A stretch of 37,300 nucleotides of DNA, taken from Candidatus Saccharimonadota bacterium (GTDB lineage Bacteria > Patescibacteriota > Saccharimonadia > Saccharimonadales > Saccharimonadaceae). The translations under genes were made by a program, and so were the position numbers. The notes under the pieces were generated by a model. It was not told the DNA's origin. It searched no databases and saw only the letters and a program-made list of their open reading frames with translations. This document shows positions 15,046 through 22,952 of the stretch, one piece after another. Where the stretch lies: positions 1 through 37,300 of the forward strand of contig JAFWNJ010000013.1 of NCBI GenBank assembly GCA_017510425.1, read 5' to 3'. Within the stretch, counting starts at the first letter, position 1. The number at the start of each line of letters is the position of its first letter.

Positions 15046-15419
15046 TGACCGACTCTTCGCAAGAAACCAGAATCAAGGAATATGCCAAGCTCCTTAATGA
15101 CAAGATCGTAGATGGCGATTTACTCGATTTTGTCACGCTCGAAGTAATAGATCGCGTGCTCGTTTATCTCAATGATGACGAATTAGACACCAAACTAGAG
15201 CGCATCGTGGCACGAATTGTATCTGGTATTTTCGCGGAGAGTAGCTCTAACTCCTCTGGAGATTTAGCACATGACATCAAGAGCATATCAGATAACGGAC
15301 AGACAATCACTTATTCTGATCAAGTCAAAAGCTATCTGGTATCTACTGATGACGAAGAACTATTTAGTGGCTTTTCGAAGCTACTCGCACCTTACAGGAG
15401 AGTCAATGTTGCTTCCTGA
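15045..15419 (+). CDS. Head-tail connector (gp6/gp15-like adaptor)
   Basis: 124 aa, mostly helical with the acidic pattern expected of head-tail adaptors that bind beneath the portal (RIKEYAKLLNDKIVDGDLLDF..., IDRVLVYLNDDEL). It is coupled to the 59-aa gene by TAATG and overlaps the next gene by 14 bp. Assigned from gene order and shape. Confidence 0.7.
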   Translation: MTDSSQETRIKEYAKLLNDKIVDGDLLDFVTLEVIDRVLVYLNDDELDTKLERIVARIVSGIFAESSSNSSGDLAHDIKSISDNGQTITYSDQVKSYLVSTDDEELFSGFSKLLAPYRRVNVAS

Positions 15420-15747
15420 CAATTTCGAAAGCGAGATTTCTAGTCATTTTTATGATAAAGAAATCACGGTGCTAGAAACTCGGGAAACAATCGAAGCGGA
15501 CGGTGGAGCAATCCGCGAGGATAATGTCATAAAGACTACCTTCCTCGGAAATGTGCGTTTTAATGCACAGGATTTACTCCAGAGCGAAGTTGGTCTCACT
15601 ATCGACGCTGATATCACCATAACTTGTAGAAATGAGACGAATGTCTCACTAAACGATTGTCTCGTTTACCTCGGAAAAAGATATAAAGTCAATAATCTAA
15701 TCCCGAGCGACTCCCATCTAACAATTACTAGTAAAGAATGTCAATAA
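15406..15747 (+). CDS. Head closure/head-tail joining protein
   Basis: 113 aa from the ATG after ACAGGAGAGTCA. It is beta-rich (FLGNVRFNAQDLLQSEVGLTIDADITITC...) and sits between the adaptor and the gp10-like protein, the normal place for the stopper that closes the filled head. An upstream in-frame extension has no ribosome site. Confidence 0.65.
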   Translation: MLLPDNFESEISSHFYDKEITVLETRETIEADGGAIREDNVIKTTFLGNVRFNAQDLLQSEVGLTIDADITITCRNETNVSLNDCLVYLGKRYKVNNLIPSDSHLTITSKECQ

Positions 15748-16211
15748 AAGTCGTAGGCTTAAAGAAACTTGCCACGAAACTAGGCCGAATGAAATCGGAA
15801 ATTCTACCAGAAGTGAAGCGCGGGATCGATAAAGCAACGATAATGGTGGAGGGTCGAGCAAAAATGCTCTGCCCTACTAATAAATATCGCGCCGGCGGCG
15901 AATTGAGGCAATCAATCCACCCCGATAGCCAAATCATTAAGGATGCAATTGTCGGTAAAGTATCAACTAACAAAGAGTACGCAGCTTTCGTAGAGTTTGG
16001 GGTTGGTATTAAGGGTCAAATGACAAACAGGAATAAGAAAATTCCCCTCGCCTACCGTCAAACGCCATGGACTTATACTCCAGATAATGGTGAGACCTTT
16101 ATCCGCACAATCGGGAATGTAGCCCAACCCTACCTTTACCCTGCTCTCCACCAAAGCAAGCAAGAGATCAAAGATCTCATCGCCAAATCAGTTCAAGGAA
16201 TTACAAAATAA
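15738..16211 (+). CDS. HK97 gp10-like tail-completion protein
   Basis: 157 aa. It shows the gp10-family layout: an N-terminal VVGLKKLATKLGRM motif, a helix with KRGIDKATIMVEGRAK, GGELRQSI (about 54-61), then NKEYAAFVEFGVG (near 78-90) and a C-terminal QPYLYPAL. These proteins help join head and tail. It overlaps both neighbours by a few bases. Confidence 0.88.
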   Translation: MSIKVVGLKKLATKLGRMKSEILPEVKRGIDKATIMVEGRAKMLCPTNKYRAGGELRQSIHPDSQIIKDAIVGKVSTNKEYAAFVEFGVGIKGQMTNRNKKIPLAYRQTPWTYTPDNGETFIRTIGNVAQPYLYPALHQSKQEIKDLIAKSVQGITK

Positions 16212-16546
16212 TGTATTTACCGAAAGAAGATATTTTCAATAAACTGCAAGAAACCGGTGTTACGGTGCTTCAAGCGGCCCAAGAAACCTATCCAAACCCT
16301 CCGGCAATTACATTCTCAATTAGCGACAACGCGATCGAGTTAGATTTAGACAACGAAATCTCCTCCCAATCCATCATCGCTATCGTAGATATTTGGACTG
16401 ATACGAGTATGGAAGCCTCAGCGCTTCTAAAAACCTCAGAAATATTAATGCGCGAGTTAGGCTACAAAATGACCTACTCCGCCGACGTGCCTCGCCCAGA
16501 GGGCGCATTACATCATATCAATTGTCGTTTTGAGACGACAAGATAG
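16211..16546 (+). CDS. Tail terminator/tail completion protein
   Basis: 111 aa, following the gp10-like gene with a one-base overlap and preceding the tail tube gene. The alternating beta/alpha pattern (ITFSISDNAIELDLDNEI, then SQSIIAIVDIWTDTS) is seen in small tail terminators that cap the tube. Assignment is from order and size. Confidence 0.7.
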   Translation: MYLPKEDIFNKLQETGVTVLQAAQETYPNPPAITFSISDNAIELDLDNEISSQSIIAIVDIWTDTSMEASALLKTSEILMRELGYKMTYSADVPRPEGALHHINCRFETTR

Positions 16547-16554
16547 GAGAAAAT

Positions 16555-16980
16555 ATGGCTGGAACCCGAACTATGGGTACAACCCTCACAATGAAGAAAG
16601 CTGGCGACGAGCCAGCTGATACCGTAATCGCCCACCTCACATCTATCGGCGAGGTTAATGGCGAGCGCGAAGAAATAGATGTAACCACTCTAGATAGTCC
16701 AAACGGTGCTAAAGAGTTCATCTCTGGCGTTGTGGACTTTGGGTCATTCGATATCGCTGGAAATGTAATCGATGGCGTCCAAGTCTCCGCTCTCTATTCT
16801 GTATTTAACGGACAGCAAAATCGTGATTTTGAAATCGTAACTCCATCAGGTACCAAACTTGAGCTAAACGGATACTTTAGCTCCTTTGGCTTTGGCGAGA
16901 AAACAACCGACGGACTCGATACCTTTAAAGCCACCATTCGTGTATCTGGTGCGCCAGAATATACCCCGGCAAGTATTTAA
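16555..16980 (+). CDS. Major tail tube protein
   Basis: 141 aa after AGGAGAAAAT. The N-terminal LTSIGEVNGEREEIDVTTLDSPNGAKEFISG is characteristic of the short siphovirus tube proteins (Phage_tube_2 type), and the second half is beta-rich (ELNGYFSSFGFGEKT). It polymerises to form the tail tube around the tape measure. High copy number is expected. Confidence 0.9.
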   Translation: MAGTRTMGTTLTMKKAGDEPADTVIAHLTSIGEVNGEREEIDVTTLDSPNGAKEFISGVVDFGSFDIAGNVIDGVQVSALYSVFNGQQNRDFEIVTPSGTKLELNGYFSSFGFGEKTTDGLDTFKATIRVSGAPEYTPASI

Positions 16981-17004
16981 ACAACTTTAAACAAGGAATA
17001 AGAT

Positions 17005-17382
17005 ATGTCTACTAAATTAAACCTCAAATTTACAGCTCGCGATGTTGCCGCCGTAGAAGAAGCACTAAATGATTCACTCGAAAAAATCATCGCATCGTTT
17101 AGGCTAACAACTCTAATCCAATTCTTAATGGTCGGACTTCGCGATAAAGCCGGTAATAGGCTAGATTTGAATGAAGATAAAACATTTGATTTAGTCGATG
17201 AAAAAATTAAAGAATACGGCAAGATCGAGCTTCAAATTGAAGTAATTGATGCCCTGATTGAAGCCGGTTTTTTACCAAAAGCGATCGACACGAGCCAAAT
17301 GAGAACGACTCTATCCGAAGCAATCGCGGAAGCTTCAAAGCTCCCAGAAGATTCAGAGACGACTGGCGAAGACACGAAGTAG
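17005..17382 (+). CDS. Tail assembly chaperone, short form (gpG-like)
   Basis: 125 aa, helical, in the fixed place between tube and tape-measure genes. It is the zero-frame product; an overlapping -1 frame continues the protein to 17678. In lambda and most siphophages the short and long chaperones must be made in a set ratio to load the tape measure. Confidence 0.85.
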   Translation: MSTKLNLKFTARDVAAVEEALNDSLEKIIASFRLTTLIQFLMVGLRDKAGNRLDLNEDKTFDLVDEKIKEYGKIELQIEVIDALIEAGFLPKAIDTSQMRTTLSEAIAEASKLPEDSETTGEDTK

Positions 17383-17678
17383 ATGCAATCTATATTGGGG
17401 TTTCTCTCGCCACCTACTGGGATTTAACCCCGAATGAGTTTGTAAAATATTGCGAGGCCCATTACAAACGAGAGAAATTCCACATAGAGACTACTGACGC
17501 CCTAAATTATCTGCTCGGTCAATACATAGGTCTAGCAATTAAAGCGCCAAAGAAATTCCCAGACAAGCCGTTCCTTTCAACAACGCAGGAAAAGAAGATG
17601 ATGCCGATAACGGACGACATACTTCTCAAAACTGCCACCCTGCTTGGAGCAAAAATCAATGGCAATGACAGTAGATGA
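17005..17678 (+). CDS. Tail assembly chaperone, long form (gpGT-like, -1 frameshift)
   Basis: The -1 frame is open from 17262 to the TGA at 17676-17678 and encodes a plausible T domain (DAIYIGVSLATYWDLTPNEF near 17382-17441, then a charged helix). A U UUU UUA heptamer lies at 17268-17274 in exactly the right phase (GGT TTT TTA in the zero frame). Slippage there joins gpG residues 1-90 to the T domain, about 224 aa in all. GCGAT at 17281 can pair with ATCGC at 17323 as a downstream stimulator. Without the shift 17383-17658 would be a 276-bp hole in a tightly packed operon. Confidence 0.82.
17268..17274 (+). promoter_or_regulatory. Slippery heptamer for -1 ribosomal frameshift
   Basis: T TTT TTA fits X XXY YYZ in the zero frame of the chaperone gene. 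It is the only good heptamer seen in the overlap 17262-17382. Confidence 0.8.
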
Positions 17679-20655
17679 GCTACAAGTCCTCATCACCGCA
17701 CAAACTACAAAATTCAACTCGGAAATGGCGAAAGTTCAAGGTCAAATATCTGGCCTTGATAAAAATGTCAAAAAGTCCGGCGAGAATATGGCAAATAGCC
17801 TAACTAGAAGCCTTGGCAAAGTAGCGGCTAAGGTAGTTTCTGTTGCCGCAATCATAAAAGGTACCACAACCTCAATCAATGCGGCAATGAATTATATCGA
17901 GGATGAAAACCTCTTCCAAGTCTCTATGGGTAAATGGGCGGAGGCGACGAGAATCTGGAGCAATGAAGTCCAAAACTCTGTCGGAGTTAGTGCAGCATGG
18001 CTTCGTAAATATTCCGGCGTAATGACAAATATGACCGCCTCAATGGGTTTAGCACAAGATCAAGCCGTAAAACTAGGCAAAGGTATTGCCCTACTCTCTA
18101 ATGATATAGCCTCGTTTTACAACATCTCGGCAGAATCGGCATTTGAGAAAATACAGTCAGCAATGGCCGGCATGCCGAGACCGCTTCAGGAACTTGGTAT
18201 CATGGTACGCGATAGCGAGGTTAAACAGGTAGCATATGCAAACGGAATCGCTAGAACCGGAGACGAATTAAATACAACCCAGAAAGCTCTAGCAACTTAC
18301 CTCGCAATCTTACAAAGAACTTCAAACGCACAAGGAGATTTAGCCCGCACAATCAACAGCCCTGCAAACCAATTCAGGATGTTAAAGACATCGATAAAAG
18401 ACTTGGCTGTAGCGATTGGTACAATGTTCCAACCCCTGCTCTCGATTGTTTTACCGATCCTAAATGCGATCGTGATTGCAGTTACGAGAGCATTTCAGGC
18501 AATAGCGAAATTATTCGGTATCGAATTCGACGCGAGCGCTTATGCGGACGATTTTTCCGATATAAGCGCCGGCGTAGAATCCGTTGGCGATGCGGCCGAC
18601 GATGCGAGCGGAAGCGTCAAAAAGCTAAATAAACAACTTGCCGCTTTCGACGAAATGAACACACTGAACTCACAAGATAATTCCTCGGACGGAAGTGGAT
18701 CCGGTGGCGGTGGCGGCTCCGTAAGTTTACCAACCATAGACTGGGATAAATTATATTCCGGAAACTTTGACAAAATCACAAATAAGGCTCTCGAGATGGC
18801 CGACAAAATCTATAAGGCTTTCGAAAAACTCGGCAAAAAACTCAATAACACTTTCAAGAAAATAGATTGGGCCAAAATTAGTGGAGGTCTGAACGAAGTA
18901 TGGGAAGCCCTAAAGCCATTTGGGCAAAGGATCGGTGCCGGACTAGAATGGTTTTATGACAATGTATTAGAGCCACTTATATTATGGGCGGCCAACAATT
19001 TGCTTCCTGCGGCACTCCATGCAATTGCCGGAGCTTTAAACTTGATTGGTGCAGTAATAGATGCCTGCGCGCCAACATTTGCTTGGATATTCGATAATTT
19101 CCTAAGGCCAATTGCCGAATTTACCGGCGGAATAATCGTCAGCGTTCTTCAAGGAATTGGCGATATGCTGAACTGGATAGCTGGGCAACAAGCCGTGGTA
19201 GATCTAATTAAAAATATCGCGATTACCATCGGAATCATGGTGGCAGCCTGGGAAGCTTATCAATTAGTAGCTGGAATCGTCACGGGCATCCAAATTGCCA
19301 TGACCGGCGCGATGGTAGCCGGAACAACTGCGAGTGGAGCATATGCAGCAGGATTAGGTATAGTAACCGCCGCTCAAAGTGCCTGCGCAACGGCCGGCAA
19401 TATCCTAAATGCGGTATTTAGCACAACGAGCATCGTTGGTCTTGGGATTACCGCTGTCCTAACTGGAATTAGCGTAGTAAACGAAGCATTAAAACTCTCC
19501 ACTATGGAAGCAGAGCTTGCCGAAAGAAACCGCATGGATACAGTTAAACTATCTACTCAGACAACCGAGTGGCATAACGAAGCAATCCAAAGGCAAAAAG
19601 AATTGATAGACGAATTAGAAGACGCGGAGTTGAGCGCCGTAGATTCGGAGCTAGCTTATATTAATGCGCAAGAGCAAGCAACTAAGAAACGCGAGAAATA
19701 CAATGAGATGCTTAATGCCGGAACTTATTCTACCGACGAACTTCATAAAGCGGAACTCGAAGCTCTTTCTGCTGAGGGTAGAGCTAAAATCGCCAAAGAG
19801 AAACTCGCCGAAGCACAACAGACCGTGACAGATAAAGTCGAGGAATATGGCAACATGGAATGGAAGCGGATCATGACTGAAAAGCAAGCTGAACTTCTTG
19901 ATTTAGCCAAAGCCGGCCGCTACGACGAAATTAGCGAAAAACTTCTGGAGTTAGGCACTTCAACAATCGAATATAAAGATGCGCATGGTAAAATGGCCAA
20001 ATTTACTAAAGAAGATTCAGAAAATATGGCATTGTTTATCGGAGATCAACTCGCAAAAGCCGATGAGGGGTATAAAAAGTTTTGGAATAGCTCAACCGAT
20101 TCAATTAAAGAAGCCGTAAAGGTAGCAGACGCAGTAGAGCCACAATTCGAGCAAAGCGGACGAAGCTTCTCTAGTGGTATAGCTACCGGTATTAATCAAA
20201 ATTCATGGCAAATATCCAATGCTGCACGAAATAGCGCACTTGCAGCCAAAAACGCATTCAATTCTACTCTCCAAATCAAATCGCCAAGTCGTGTCATGAA
20301 AAAGTCCGGCAGCTGCTTTGTGGCCGGAATTGCAACCGGAATAGCAGACTCGATAAATGATGCCGAGAGCGAAGTTGCATATATGGCAAACAGGCTTACA
20401 GAAGCGGTAGATAATATCTTTTCTGGCTATCAAATGGCCGAGCTTACTCCCAACCTCGATATCGAATCAAGTATTGGCAGCAACATAGACGCTAGATTAA
20501 AACAAGATGAACTACGGCGCGAAATGCAGGAGAAACAAGACGACGAAGCAATAGCTCTAACGGTCAAGATTGGCGAAGAAACAATACTAGATAAAGTTAT
20601 TAACGGCATAAATGAACGCTCGTACATGAGTAATATGGGAGTAATTGGTATATGA
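17659..20655 (+). CDS. Tape measure protein
   Basis: 998 aa from the ATG that follows GGAG by nine bases. Parts in order: an N-terminal coiled coil (MAMTVDELQVLITAQTTKF...), a globular region (about 80-290), a Gly/Ser linker near 345-355, a hydrophobic block with several possible membrane spans (about 515-585), a long charged coiled coil (about 620-760), and a C-terminal region with SPSRVMKKSG (near 873-882) typical of tape-measure C-termini. It sets tail length and probably helps DNA cross the membrane. The predicted tail is about 150 nm by the usual 0.15 nm per residue rule. Confidence 0.92.
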   Translation: MAMTVDELQVLITAQTTKFNSEMAKVQGQISGLDKNVKKSGENMANSLTRSLGKVAAKVVSVAAIIKGTTTSINAAMNYIEDENLFQVSMGKWAEATRIWSNEVQNSVGVSAAWLRKYSGVMTNMTASMGLAQDQAVKLGKGIALLSNDIASFYNISAESAFEKIQSAMAGMPRPLQELGIMVRDSEVKQVAYANGIARTGDELNTTQKALATYLAILQRTSNAQGDLARTINSPANQFRMLKTSIKDLAVAIGTMFQPLLSIVLPILNAIVIAVTRAFQAIAKLFGIEFDASAYADDFSDISAGVESVGDAADDASGSVKKLNKQLAAFDEMNTLNSQDNSSDGSGSGGGGGSVSLPTIDWDKLYSGNFDKITNKALEMADKIYKAFEKLGKKLNNTFKKIDWAKISGGLNEVWEALKPFGQRIGAGLEWFYDNVLEPLILWAANNLLPAALHAIAGALNLIGAVIDACAPTFAWIFDNFLRPIAEFTGGIIVSVLQGIGDMLNWIAGQQAVVDLIKNIAITIGIMVAAWEAYQLVAGIVTGIQIAMTGAMVAGTTASGAYAAGLGIVTAAQSACATAGNILNAVFSTTSIVGLGITAVLTGISVVNEALKLSTMEAELAERNRMDTVKLSTQTTEWHNEAIQRQKELIDELEDAELSAVDSELAYINAQEQATKKREKYNEMLNAGTYSTDELHKAELEALSAEGRAKIAKEKLAEAQQTVTDKVEEYGNMEWKRIMTEKQAELLDLAKAGRYDEISEKLLELGTSTIEYKDAHGKMAKFTKEDSENMALFIGDQLAKADEGYKKFWNSSTDSIKEAVKVADAVEPQFEQSGRSFSSGIATGINQNSWQISNAARNSALAAKNAFNSTLQIKSPSRVMKKSGSCFVAGIATGIADSINDAESEVAYMANRLTEAVDNIFSGYQMAELTPNLDIESSIGSNIDARLKQDELRREMQEKQDDEAIALTVKIGEETILDKVINGINERSYMSNMGVIGI

Positions 20656-21017
20656 TAGGGACTTTATTACAAATCAATGGACAAACAATTCCGAATATTA
20701 AATCCTATAAAATCGGAAACAATAAGCTTTGGGCGGATGCCGAACGAAACATGAACGGAGATGTACGCGCAACTTTCATTGGCGTATTTCCGAAAATAGA
20801 ATTAGAGATTGGTGGCATTCTGACTTCTGCAATAGTAGCCAACCTTTGCACATTATTAGACCAGCCTTACTTCTCTGTTACTTTTTACGATCCAAAAACC
20901 AGAGCAAGCCGAACAGCGCAGTATTACGCTTCGGATTACACCGTAGAGCTGATGGATAAAGGTCGGGAGCTTTACGAACCATTCTCGGTCAATTTAATAC
21001 CAGTGAGTAAAAGATGA
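20652..21017 (+). CDS. Short tail-tip protein (DUF6711-like)
   Basis: 121 aa, overlapping the tape-measure stop by four bases. It begins MIGTLLQINGQTIPNIKSYKIG, a pattern I recall from small DUF6711 tail proteins placed between the tape measure and the tail-associated protein. It is half the size of a usual distal tail protein, so it probably serves as a compact hub protein. Confidence 0.65.
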   Translation: MIGTLLQINGQTIPNIKSYKIGNNKLWADAERNMNGDVRATFIGVFPKIELEIGGILTSAIVANLCTLLDQPYFSVTFYDPKTRASRTAQYYASDYTVELMDKGRELYEPFSVNLIPVSKR

Positions 21018-22951
21018 TAGAGGTAAGTAATAATTTCAAAAATGCAGCCAAGGCGCCAGTAAAAACGCTCAGGGCGACAATTGCTTGCGGGGATGAATGC
21101 TACACCTCCGAAGATACTCTGGTTTCTCTGATTAAAGAAGATGCCGGGTTTTATTTTGGATCAGTTACAAAGAGCCTATCATTTAAACTAATCGGAACGA
21201 ACTACAATCTAGTTGGCAAGAACGCAATAGCTAGCTTTAATATTCAAAACGGAAACTCCTGGGAAGATTGTGAACTAGGCTTATTCATAATCCACGAACA
21301 AACCGTAAATCTCGAAAAAGGCACTACTGATTTTAAGGCCTATGATCCAATTGGAGTCATGGGTAAAGCATATTACGAAACAGGTAGCATAAACTTCCCC
21401 TGTACCGTATCTAGCTTACTAGAACAAGTAGCCACCAAGTTCGGACTAACCGTAAATGCAACAAATGTCCCAAACCTATCTTATATAATACGAGAAGATC
21501 TATACTCTAAAATTAACGGAATCACATATCGCGACATTATCTCTGAAATAGCCGGAGCTACCGCCTCGGTAGCTGAAGTTTCCGGAAGCAAGATACGATT
21601 GAGACCAATTGAGTTCGATTCGGCAGAAATACTGACTTATGACAATCTCAAAAAAGCAAAGCTAGAACCGAGATATGGCCCCGTAAATAGCGTAGTTCTT
21701 GCAAGAACTCCGGCCGAAGACAATATTATTGTAAAGGATGACGAAAGTATCTCTGAAAACGGACTAACAGAAATAAAGCTAGCAAATAACGAGATCCTCG
21801 ACGACAACCGCGAGACGCTGGCCCAACCAATACTTAATGCAGTAAATGGTTTCTATTTTTATCCGTTCGAAGTAACTACCGAGGGACATGGTTGGTACGA
21901 GATTGGCGACAGGCTAACAGTAACGGATGGCACAAACGACTGGGATATAATTATCAGTAATATCTCGCTCACTATCGGCAACGGAATGAGAGAGGTATTA
22001 AAAGGTGTAGCTCCAACCGAAACCCAAACCAATTACGCACTCGCCGGTGGAATTACTAAAACTATTTATAATACGGAAATCAAAGTAGATAAGCAAGGAC
22101 AAACAATCGAATCAATAGTTGAGGAACAGACTACTCTAGAAAACCAAATTAACGAAAATTACACCACGATAACACAGACGATCTCTAATGTAATTACTTC
22201 CGTCCAAAACTCCGGCGGTAACAATTTACTTAAAAATTCAGCTATGTATTCCCTAGACGACAATGGCCTACCAATTTCATGGGCATTAAGTGGATCCGGA
22301 ACCATTAATATCGCGCCATCTGCCGAAGCTGCCGTAAACGGCTCATTGTCTCGTCAAAACATTTCCCTAAAAGGTATAACTGCGACACAGATAGTAGAAG
22401 TTAAGGCCGACAATTCTAGTATAGCCAACAAAACCCACTACTCATTTTCTTGCAAAATAAAGAAAACTGCCGTTGGAGAATGTCTAGTTAGAATAATCGA
22501 CGGAACCGAACATGGAGTCTGGGAAATAAGCTTAGAGAATGGCGACGAGTCATTTTATGAAGAGTATAGCCTCGAAGCGATACTCCCAAATTCATCAAAT
22601 TTAACCATCTCCATTTACGGATCCGAAGACTCAGAGTTCAGTATAAATGACATGATGCTCTCTGTCGGCGAATATAAAACACAATGGACGCAAGCAAATG
22701 GCGAGTTCGCTAACACACAAGTATCAATCGATAACACTGGAGTCACGATTCGCTCAAACACGCTAAACGGAACTTATACCAAACAAACCCCGCAAGAGCT
22801 TTCCGCCTACTCCAATAATGTATTGTCTGCAACAATCAACAATGACGGAATAAGTGCGCCAAAGGCAGAGTTCAAGCACGAGATTACAATGTCTCCAATA
22901 AAAATAGTGCCGCAGTCGGATGGCTGGGCTTTTGTAAGGAGCGAAAACTAA
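21014..22951 (+). CDS. Tail-associated tip protein (Tal/gp18-like)
   Basis: 645 aa. The N-terminal 340 residues are beta-rich with a gp27-like hub flavour (ITYRDIISEIAGATASVAEV near 172-191). A helical linker (about 350-400) leads to a carbohydrate-binding-module-like region starting NNLLKNSAMYSLDDNGLPISW (near 405-425). The end, ending VPQSDGWAFVRSEN, is beta-rich. It should sit at the tail tip and link the tube to the receptor-binding protein. No peptidase motif could be confirmed by eye. Confidence 0.75.
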   Translation: MIEVSNNFKNAAKAPVKTLRATIACGDECYTSEDTLVSLIKEDAGFYFGSVTKSLSFKLIGTNYNLVGKNAIASFNIQNGNSWEDCELGLFIIHEQTVNLEKGTTDFKAYDPIGVMGKAYYETGSINFPCTVSSLLEQVATKFGLTVNATNVPNLSYIIREDLYSKINGITYRDIISEIAGATASVAEVSGSKIRLRPIEFDSAEILTYDNLKKAKLEPRYGPVNSVVLARTPAEDNIIVKDDESISENGLTEIKLANNEILDDNRETLAQPILNAVNGFYFYPFEVTTEGHGWYEIGDRLTVTDGTNDWDIIISNISLTIGNGMREVLKGVAPTETQTNYALAGGITKTIYNTEIKVDKQGQTIESIVEEQTTLENQINENYTTITQTISNVITSVQNSGGNNLLKNSAMYSLDDNGLPISWALSGSGTINIAPSAEAAVNGSLSRQNISLKGITATQIVEVKADNSSIANKTHYSFSCKIKKTAVGECLVRIIDGTEHGVWEISLENGDESFYEEYSLEAILPNSSNLTISIYGSEDSEFSINDMMLSVGEYKTQWTQANGEFANTQVSIDNTGVTIRSNTLNGTYTKQTPQELSAYSNNVLSATINNDGISAPKAEFKHEITMSPIKIVPQSDGWAFVRSEN

Positions 22952-22952
22952 T

